This document shows, piece by piece, positions 55,423 through 64,000 of a stretch of 64,000 bases of DNA. The notes beneath the pieces are model-generated. The model saw only the letters and a program-made list of their open reading frames with translations. It ran no database searches and was not told the origin of the DNA. Position 1 is the first letter of the stretch, and each line of letters starts with the position of its first letter. Origin of the DNA: Panax quinquefolius (Eukaryota; Streptophyta; Magnoliopsida; Apiales; Araliaceae). The stretch spans positions 38,802,464-38,866,463 of the forward strand of contig CM035162.1 in NCBI GenBank assembly GCA_020205615.1, given 5' to 3'. The position numbers and the translations under genes are program-made.

Positions 55423-58400
55423 TGTGACAACCCCAAAAAAGGTCAATTCCATCCAACCTATTCTGAGTTGCCAAATACATGGTACAGAAAATAACTACAA
55501 TTTTATTACAATAATTGTCGTGCAAAATACAACAACACATATCTTTGTGAGTTTGGATACAAATATATACCAACCGTGACTCTCATCCCAACCTTGGATA
55601 AAGACGTCACAATGACACCTTACATAAAGGTATAGTCAAAACTATTTTAGAAATTAGAATCTTTGGGAAGTGCTCAAGAAACCTTTGTACATGGGAGGCC
55701 ACGCTTACAGGTTATGATAGATATCATATGGCCGAATTATCCTTGGTTGACCCAATAGACCCCAAAGAAAAACGAGAAGATTACTATTATATTCATCCCA
55801 ATGGTGAGTCTTCTCTTGACATATCATTATCTTCGCTGTCTCTAATTGAGAATTATACTTCAAACAAACACCAAGATTATATAGGTAGTACTCAGAATAT
55901 ACTCGAAGAAGTGGATGAACACAATCATGTCTTATAATGACACGAGGTTGTATGTCATTAGACATCTTGTATGATAGTGGCAAAACACCCTTCCAACATT
56001 GGGTTCACCTCACCCTAGTTGATTCACCAAATATAACTACTAAATGATGACCACTATTCTATTCCCTATTACCCGCCGACTCGAAATACACTCTTATTAC
56101 AGAAAGGAATTGTGAAGCAAAAGGGTGAGCACAACTAACTCAATAAAAATATCATGACTAAAGATAATTAAATTATCAATAGCCTTCATCAATAATAAAT
56201 CGAGATTTAGAACATATGGTAGATGATAAAAAAAATTTCAACCATAGTTGCGGTGAACGAAGCGATCCATTAGAAGAGTCAAATAGACTATAAAGTCTAT
56301 TATCTTCTCTATGTTAAAAATCCACCAACAATGATTTTATTCCTGTAACATCAATCAACAATTACGGTCCACAATCATATGAATAACTCATAATCATAAT
56401 TGTAGTTCTAAATTCTCTTCTCATCCAAAACAAAGATAATTTTCATCACCTATCTTTACCGAAACATCAAAGATCATGGTTACACCAAATCACATTTCTT
56501 GTTCATAATCATACTAATAACTTCATCTTTGCACTACTGACAAAAGATATTCATCAACAGATTCATCTTTTGCACTCTGAGCCAAAGATATTCAACAACA
56601 TGTCATCTTTGCTTTACGGGCCAAATATATTTATCAACAATTCACCTTTTGCTCTACGAGGCCAAAGATATTCCTCAACGATTCATATTTACACTACTGG
56701 GCCAAATATATTAATATCTCAAAGAAATATATAATCATTTCGTAATTTATATAAACAATAATTATAACCATGTTGATCATTTCACCTTTGCATTTAAGCT
56801 AAAGATATTCAATTATAAATTCAATGGTCATGATCATACCAAATCAACAATTCAACTTTGCACTTCTTGGCCAAAAAAAGAACCCATAGTAAGTGATCAT
56901 ACCAAAAATCTACCCATCTTTACACTCAAGTCAAAGAGAAATATCATCATTAGGGTTATAAAAATTTATATAATAGTAAAATCAATATAATCAAAACATC
57001 TAGATTTAATCTCAAGAGTAATATTCATAAATCAACTATAATTTGGTTAGAAAAAGAAACAAATTTTATGTCAATAATAGTAACTTCGTGAATAGTAACC
57101 ATGAATAGTAACCCGTGAATAGTAACTCGTGAATAGTAACTCATGAATAAGTAAACCCGAAACAAAAAAGGTAGAAATTCCACAATAAAATCCATACCAA
57201 TATTTTGGTATAATGATATTGAAATAACATTTCTTAAACTTATAAACAATTTATTTTAATTATTTACACTTTACTAAATAATGCATTTAATCATCTTAAA
57301 ATGCCAAACTCATAAGATTTAATCACCAAATAACCAAAACCCTCATCAAAAATGCGATATACCTCATATAGGATTCTCAAGCCATAAAATCCTATTTTCT
57401 AATTTTTTACTTCACACAACATATTTAATTCATTTACTCATAACTAGTCCATTTTCATGAAAAATACCAAATCGGTTCCAAAATATTTCTTTTTACGGAT
57501 TTAGCGTAATATAGTCACATATTGAACATATATTTTCTCGAATTTTTAAAATTCATTTACTATTTTTCATATATTTAAAACGCCCATGAATATTTAGACA
57601 TTTATCATAAATTGTACTTTTATTCAAAAATTCTGAAATTCACAAAAGTACACTGATATTATATAGATATACTTCCAATAAAATTTCATCAATTTTGGAG
57701 TTAACCACAAGGAGTTATAAGCGGTTACTTTTAAAATAGTCTTTTCTCATAAAATTCATAAATCTTAATCTATACATCCAAACATCACCATTTTTTGACA
57801 CAATCAATAAAACTCATCAAAATATCATTTCAAATTTTTCCAGAATTTTCTGAAGGTCGAAAGATGTACGAACTGAAAAACATAATAACCCTTAAAATCT
57901 CTTACCTCAAAAGAGCAGTACTTCTGACTTGAATATCTGATATAACGCTGAGCAGTACTCAAGATATCTAAATACTCACAAAAATATGCTTGATAATATA
58001 GAGAGAAAGAAAACTTATTTCTGGTGTGATTTTCAATTCTAACATAAGCACCTATTTATAGGAAAATGCTAGAACGTCATAGGAGACTAAAATAATAAAA
58101 TATATTATTTCTTATTCAAAATTCTATGCATGTGCTAAGTTGGAATTTAGACCAACCACCATTGATCAAATTTCCAGTAGCCCATGTGTATTCAACACAA
58201 GTGGGTCCCACCCATAATTTAATAAAAATCATTTTATTTTCTGAAACTTCAACAATTCATAGAAAATAGCCCGGTTATCAGAAAAATACGAATTTTATGT
58301 CCATTCTGCCTGAAATCGAATTCTCTACAACTTTGTAGCTTTAAGTTTTTCCAAATTCTAAACCAAAAATATTCGAAATCCACAAACGGATGATTTTTAA

Positions 58401-59279
58401 TACCTCCATACCAACAAAATACTGATAAAATACCTCAGCATTAATTCCTTCATTTTTATCCACATAAAAATAAATATATCCATCATTTATATCCACATAA
58501 AATAAATATTTCCTTATCATATAAATTAATAATTAATTATTCACAAATAATATTACAGAATCACAATAATGACAACCAGGAAGTTCCCAGGAAAGAGAGG
58601 GCTTTCCAATAAGGATTTCTCCTTCTTGGCGCGCAATTAATTAGGTGACAAAACCTCTCCTTGTGCGAAACTTTCTAGACATTGCCAATAATGCTATCTA
58701 ATAATATTATTCAAATAATATGAATTATTGATCCGATAATGGAGATCTTTGTCAAGATGACAATTATTGAAACAACAATAATATAAAATATCAACGCAAC
58801 AATTATTGAATCAATAAAATAAAATATTGAGCAATAATTACTCGTAACCATTATTGAGTAGTGTCTTTTACGTAAGAATCAATAATTCAAAATATCTTGT
58901 ACTGGTATGGTATCACTACATGCAATAACGCGTATTCATCGTATTTTAACCACGGGTATTCCAACGATTGTTAATTGTAACAACTACGCCGTTATTTGTA
59001 AAAACTCAAATTTTATCGCTTTCTTCATCCGAAGCGGTTATTAGTTATGGGGCCCACAAATGGTCATACCGGCCAGTATTTAATATTCTCCGATTGAAAA
59101 GAATATTCCACGACCAAACGAATATTCCCAAACAATTGAATATTTTATAACCATCATGTATTTTGAAAAAAATTCATATCTCACCCTTAACTTTAAACTT
59201 TTATCAATTTAATCATTTACAGAATTGTAATTATAAGAAAAATTGAATACTTTTATTTCATAAAATTCGGGGTCTTACA
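55423..59279 (-). repeat. solo LTR J in the H chromodomain
   Basis: Reverse orientation, 3.86 kb, TGTGACAACC to GGGGTCTTACA, flanked by the perfect 5-bp duplication CTACG at 55418-55422 and 59280-59284. No internal region is present, so it is a solo LTR left by LTR-LTR recombination. TATA box at 58052-58060. GTGAATAGTAACT array 57080-57150. GCCAAAGATATTC hairpin-type units 56510-56720. Closely related to K and D. Confidence 0.92.
58052..58060 (-). promoter_or_regulatory. TATA box of LTR J
   Basis: TATAAATAG on the minus strand, upstream of GAATTGAAAATCACACCAGA. Transcription would run antisense through the upstream part of H pol. Confidence 0.7.
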
Positions 59280-59431
59280 CTACGCACGAAGGTCATACCA
59301 CAAGTTAAAGTTTTGTGGAGAAACCATGCTATTGAGGAAATGACCTGGGAGTTGGAAACGGAAATGAAAGGGAGGTATCCTCATTTTTTCGAAACACCAA
59401 GTACGTACGTCAATTTCGAGGACGAAATTTC
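59280..59431 (+). pseudogene. pol: element H pol end, second half of chromodomain
   Basis: Continues the frame broken by J: TKVIPQVKVLWRNHAIEEMT followed by WELETEMKGRYPHFFE, ending near VNFEDEIS and a stop. The pattern VKVLW-x-N-H-x-x-E-E-x-T-W-E matches the type II chromodomain of Tekay/Del gypsy elements. These domains are thought to guide integration to chromatin. Joined across J the frame appears continuous. Confidence 0.85.
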
Positions 59432-59446
59432 ATAAGGAGGGGAGGT
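59432..59446 (+). other. polypurine tract, element H
   Basis: ATAAGGAGGGGAGGT directly before TGTAAAACCCC. Confidence 0.8.
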
Positions 59447-60356
59447 TGTAAAACCCCAAATTATTAATAAATGAAATTTAATTTCCACTATTTATCATTT
59501 TGAAATAGTAAGGGTTGATTTGATTAATGTGGTTAGTTATGGGTAAAATGCACAAATATCTCAAATAAGCAAGTGGTTATAAAATATTCATTATTGTCGG
59601 GGAATATTCGTTTGGTCGTGGAATATTTTTACTGTTGAGGAATATTCGTACGATGGCGCAGCCTTGTGTGGGCCCCATAACGGAAAGAGATTGGATGAAG
59701 AAAACGACAAGTATAAATTGTTTATAAATAACGGCGTTGTTATTACAGATTAATACTTGTTGGAATACCCGGTGGTTAAAATACGATGTACGCTTGTCAG
59801 ATAAGTAGTATGACCGCAGTATTGCACCAATTATAGATTCTTACGTGAAGAAGGCCTTTACTCAATAATTGTTATAGTAATTATCGCTTTCGATATTTTA
59901 TTTTATTGATTCAATAATAATTGCGCGTTGATATTTTATATTCTTGTTGTTTCAATAATTGTCACTACTACGATTCTATTTTCCATTATCGAAGTAATAA
60001 TTCATATTATCCGAATAATATTATTAGAAAATATTATTGACAATGTCTAGAAAGTTCGCATAAGGAGAGAGGTTGGTCACCTAATTGTACTTGATGAGGA
60101 GAAATTCTTATTGGAAAGCCCCTCTTTTCTCGAAAGCGACACGGTTGCCGATCGATCGTGATTACGTAATATTATTTGTGAATAATTAATTATTGATTTA
60201 TATGATGAAAAAAATATTGATTTTACGTGGATATAGATACGAAAAATTTTTAAAGTGACAATTGTTAAAATTGATATTTTATCTTTTCTCGATAAAATAA
60301 TATTTTATTATATTATTATAATATAATAATGATAATATTTTTACAATGAATGTGGA
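59447..60356 (+). repeat. 3' LTR of H, 5' part only
   Basis: TGTAAAACCCCAAATTATTA matches the 5' LTR start. It follows the 5' LTR to ACAATGAATGTGG (49711-49725 there) and is then interrupted by LTR I. Confidence 0.88.
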
Positions 60357-63075
60357 TATAGACCCCAACTTATTATTAATGAAATTTAATTTTCTCTATT
60401 TATTATTTTGAAATAGTAAGGGTTGATTTGATTAATGTGGATAGTTAGGGGTAAGAATCATAAATATTTCAAAATAAGCAAGTGGTTATAAAATATTCAT
60501 TGTTGTCGGAGAATATTAGTTTGGTGGTGGAATATTAAATACTTGTCGGGGAATATTAAATGATATATGGTAGCGACCGTGTGTGGGCCCCATGTGAAAA
60601 GCGATTGGATGAAGAAAAACGACAAATATAAGTTGTTTAAAAATAACGGCGTGTTATTCTGAATTAATCTTGTTAAAATACTCGTGGTTAAAACACGGTG
60701 CTTTGCGGTATTGCACCATTATTCTTACGTGAAGGCACTACTCAATAATGGTTATAGTAATTCTTTATTCGATATTTTATTGAGTTAATAATTCTTGCGT
60801 TGATATTTTATATTCTTTGTTGTTTGATAATTGTCATTACGATATTTTTTCATTATCGAAGCAATAATTCATATTATCTGAATAATATTATTAGATAACA
60901 TTATTGGCAATGTCTAGAAAGTTACATCTAAGGAGAGGTTTGGTCACCTAATTGCGCGCCCATGAGAAGAAATTCTTATTGGAAAGCCCCTCTTTCACAG
61001 GAGCTGCACAGTTGTCGATATTGTGATTACGTAATATTATTTGTGAATAATTAATTATTGATTCATATGATGAGAAAATATTGATTTTATGTGGATATAG
61101 ATGGAGAAAATTTTATTGTGACAATTGTTGAAAATTGAAATTTTATCTTTTACGATAAAATAATTCATTTAAATATATTATTATATTTAATAATATAATA
61201 ATGGTGATATTTTTACAACGAATGTGGGATATATGAGTATCTGAGGAGGAAGAGTATTTTTGTTGCAATAAATGTTTTAAAACATATTAAACATGTCGGT
61301 GGACCCCATTTATTGATGAAACTTGATTATAGCTTATAAAATCGCTGGTTTTGTGGATTTAAATTCAATTTAATTTGAAATTTGGAAAAACTTTCTTACG
61401 CAAAGTTGTAGAAATTGAATTTCCTATAAAAACTCGTCGTGAGATTCAATTTTTACTGATGAAAGGGCTATTTATTATGAATTATTGAAGTTACGAAATT
61501 AGGAATAATTGATTTTTGGAGTTTAAAATATTTTTGTAAGAAAAACGTTTTTTGTTGTAATTGAGTGGCTCACATGTGTTATAAATGATCTGAAATCAGA
61601 TTTCTAAGGTGGGCTTGAATATTTTTAAGAAATATTATTATTTTATTAAATTTTACGCTTTGGTGTTCTAGCGATTTCTATAAATAGGGTCTTGGGTTAG
61701 AATTGAAAATCACACGAAAGCTGAAGTTTTCTCTCTCTATATTATCGGCGTATTCTTGTGAGTATTTTGAGTATACTTTGAGTATTGTTAGGCGGTTGCA
61801 AGTTCCTTCATGACTATATACAGGTATTCCATTTAAAAATCTTGATCTTTTTCGAGGTAAGGGATGTTATTTTCTTCTCAAATGATATTATTTCTTGAAT
61901 ATCATTATCTTTGAAATATTGGTTGGAACTTTTATCAAATTTGGAACTTTTTCATGTGAGGTTACTATTCATGAGTTCTTATTCACGAGTTCTTATTCAT
62001 GAGTTACTATTCACGATTCTTATTTCACGAGTACTATTAAATAAAACGTGAAGATGTTTTTTGTGGAATTTCTATCTTTTGGTGTCGAGATTTACTATTC
62101 ACGTATCACGGCTTATTCACGTATCTGACACTTTATTCACGAATCTGCACTATTCATCGAAAAATGAAAAATTTTCTTTTAGTCCCAAAATATTTATTAC
62201 GGATACTAGCTTTGATTGTATCCATGTTTTGATCATTCTTGAATTTTACACCACTATGATTATTTTTGAGGTATATTTTGAACATGGATAAAACAAAGTA
62301 CGAATCCTTAATCCTTAATCCTTGTCATTTTGTTTCCTTTGGATTCGTTTCTTTAAAAATATTTTCATCATCCTCGGTCTTAAATGATGATATTATGGAA
62401 TATCTTTGGCTTGTAGTGCAAAGATGAATGATTTTGAAGAATATCTTTGGCACATAGTAGTGCAAAGATGAGCAGTGTTTAGATGAACATGACCATGATG
62501 AATATCTTTGGCTTTTATAGTGCAAAGATGAATATTTGATTCGGATGTATATTGATTGATGTTCTGAGGGGATAAAAGATGAGCGATGAACTTTTAAATT
62601 CATACATGGAAGATAGTAGTTTGCATTCTCTACTTAACTCTTCTAATGAATTATTATTTCATTGCGAATATTGATTTAAAATTTGTTGTCTATTGTATTC
62701 TATTAGATTTTTCCTGTTGAAGACTAACGATAATTTGTTGTATATTATCTTAGTCATAATATTCTTTCTTGAGCTAGTTGAGCTCACCCTTTTCCTTTTT
62801 GTTCCATTTTTCTCGGGAGGGAGAATATAAGCGAAAATCTGAGTCGGGGTATGGAATGAAGGTTCTAGAGAGTTGTTTAGTAGTCCTCACCATTTTTGTA
62901 AAATAATGTATCAATAAATGTGATGAGGATTTCTTTGAGTATAGATATTATCTAGAAGATAATATTTGTATTTAAACTCACAGTTTCTTGTTGTAATAAT
63001 AAAGTTGTAGTTGTTTACATACCATATATTGACAACTTCGGAATGGGTGATGTATATCTATTTTGGGGGCGTCAC
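60357..63075 (+). repeat. 5' LTR of I
   Basis: About 2.72 kb. GGAATATT words near 60515-60560 (GAATATTA rather than GAATATTC), GGTCACCTAATTGCGCGCC near 60942, TATA box 61679-61687, GAGTTACTATTCACGA-type array 61961-62040, hairpin units at 62395-62535. Ends GGGGGCGTCAC. Confidence 0.9.
61679..61687 (+). promoter_or_regulatory. TATA box, 5' LTR of I
   Basis: TATAAATAG before GAATTGAAAATCACACG. Confidence 0.7.
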
Positions 63076-63078
63076 GGT

Positions 63079-63092
63079 TGGTATCGAGCTTA
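63079..63092 (+). other. primer binding site, element I
   Basis: TTGGTATCGAGCTTAG follows the LTR end. Initiator Met tRNA type with CG in place of CAG. Confidence 0.8.
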
Positions 63093-63259
63093 GGGATATG
63101 ATCTCTGGCGGAGATCGGGAATAGAACTAGGAGGAGGCAGAATAAATCCTTAGCTAGTGTGTCCTACTAAGCTTATTTGTTAGTTGGTTAGATATATAGG
63201 GATATTATGTGATATATTGATTTCCTTAATTAACCCTTGTTTTATGGCGGTGTTTGAGA

Positions 63260-64000
63260 ATGTCGTTTGAGAATATTAACAATGGAAATGAGGCCGAGTG
63301 GAGCCTTTTTATACTCACCAGCGAGGAGAAACGTGCAACATCTTGGCAATGTTCCTCTGTGAACAACACCAACGAAGCGAGATGATGAGCGAGGGATGTT
63401 TAGAAGCTTTTTGCGATTCATACAAAATCGAGACGAGGAGACTTCGTGTTCAAAATCTGAGGAGAAATGATTGCAATTCACGGGTTGTCACGACCCACGC
63501 GATTCGAAAGTTGGGACCACGAATTTAAGGAAAGCGGATCCGATCATGGCGGAAAAACATGGGTCAAACAAATTACCAAGATATTCGATGTCTTGGGATG
63601 CGGAGAAGAACGAAAGGTTCCATTCGCCACCTTTATGTTAAAATGGCGAAGGCGGAGACTCTTTGGTGGGAGTCGTGTGAGCGTACCCATCCGGCCGCAC
63701 TCGCATGTCTTGGGAGGCGTTTGAAACTATTTAATGACAAATACTTTCACGAAAGTGTTAAATCATATGAAGGAAGTGGAGTTTATTAGGCTGGAAGCGA
63801 AAACAACATGGCGGTGTCTCGATGCGAGGCAAAGTTTGCGAGTTATCGAGTTTGCACCTCATTTGGTGGAGAATGAGGAGCGTGTATGGCGGATGTTTCT
63901 TAGAGGTTTGAAACACGGCATACGTCGATATCTCATTTCTCATAAATTTTCTCTCTATTCCGGATGTTGTAAGCAGGGCTCAATTATTAGAGCGAGATAA
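63260..64000 (+). pseudogene. gag: element I gag, 5' part, broken and cut by window end
   Basis: ATG at 63260 opens MSFENINNGNEAEWS in the position used by B and H. The frame breaks near 63300. Capsid pieces are TWVKQITKIFDVLGCGEERK and VPFATFMLKW (63556-63645), LFNDKYFHESVK (63727-63765), EVEFIRLEAK (63773-63805), and FAPHLVENEERVWRMFLRGL to HKFSLYS (63850-63960). Zinc knuckles and pol would follow outside. At least four frame changes are visible. Confidence 0.85.

Larger units (their letters stand above)
48822..60356 (+). mobile_element. Ty3/gypsy element H, runs beyond window through nested I
   Basis: 5' LTR 48822-51545, primer site, gag, partial pol with integrase and chromodomain to 59431, polypurine tract, and the start of the 3' LTR 59447-60356. 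The solo LTR J (55423-59279) is inserted in the pol tail. Element I enters the 3' LTR near 60357. The RT/RNase H core is deleted as in B and E. Confidence 0.9.
60357..64000 (+). mobile_element. Ty3/gypsy element I, 5' part, runs off window
   Basis: 5' LTR 60357-63075, primer site and gag up to the window end. Plus orientation, inserted in the H 3' LTR. The junction sequence (GGATATAGACCCC) lacks a clean TGTAAG start. Confidence 0.88.

Noticed and set aside
55728..55937. 69-codon open frame in LTR J (MAELSLVDPIDPKEKRED...)
   Set aside because: The homologous LTR D region (about 44310-44520) breaks it with a stop and frame changes; no known domain. It could merit a check if D and J relatives keep it open.
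1..64000. tRNA, rRNA or snRNA genes
   Set aside because: No cloverleaf with A and B boxes, no conserved rRNA or U-snRNA segment noticed on either strand by eye; a covariance-model scan was not possible.

Overview
The window is repeat-dense, AT-rich nuclear DNA of a flowering plant, most likely a eudicot with a large genome. I cannot name the species. Almost everything recognisable is transposon-derived, and no intact host gene is visible. The main component is a group of related Ty3/gypsy LTR retrotransposons. Their long LTRs (about 2.4-4 kb), degraded initiator-Met-tRNA primer sites, paired CCHC zinc knuckles and C-terminal chromodomain-like tail point to the Tekay/Del chromovirus lineage. 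I label the copies A to K.

Layout. 1-3588: minus-strand element A, with RT to gag, primer site and a truncated LTR. 3589-7149: short repeats, a microsatellite, a 179-bp MITE with a 9-bp duplication, a DNA-transposon end and an LTR fragment (K). 7150-12461: an unusual composite unit whose two halves are arrays of GGTTAC and its reverse complement GTAACC, with exon-like pieces of a degraded gene. 12561-40417: a fold-back MULE-like element with a 10-bp target duplication. It was split by gypsy element C (13699-40255, target duplication ATCCA). C is itself split by B (14269-23256, plus strand) in its 5' LTR and by E (30163-39273, minus strand) in its 3' LTR. 40418-42951: AT-rich sequence with a Stowaway-like MITE and a possible first exon of a gene. 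42952-64000: a stack of LTR insertions, read as F, then D in F, G in D, H in G, and then a solo LTR (J, duplication CTACG) and element I in H. The right ends of F, D, G, H and I lie outside the window.

Coding capacity. No element has an intact gag-pol. H keeps the most complete integrase (DDE residues visible, two stops) and a chromodomain interrupted by J. A keeps RT motifs up to FIDD. B, E and H share the same loss of the RT/RNase H core, with the same unrelated filler in its place, which suggests a non-autonomous lineage amplified in trans. B has also lost the integrase core.

Beyond the genes, the transcribed leaders of the LTRs (downstream of clear TATAAATAG boxes) carry tandem arrays in which each unit contains a short inverted repeat. 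Different LTR families use different sequences for the same architecture. U3 regions carry clusters of the palindrome GAATATTC, which fits the GAAnnTTC heat-shock-element dimer. Sister copies differ mostly at CAG/CTG words. That could be decay at methylated CHG sites or long-read base-calling error at such sites, so individual frameshifts should not be over-read.
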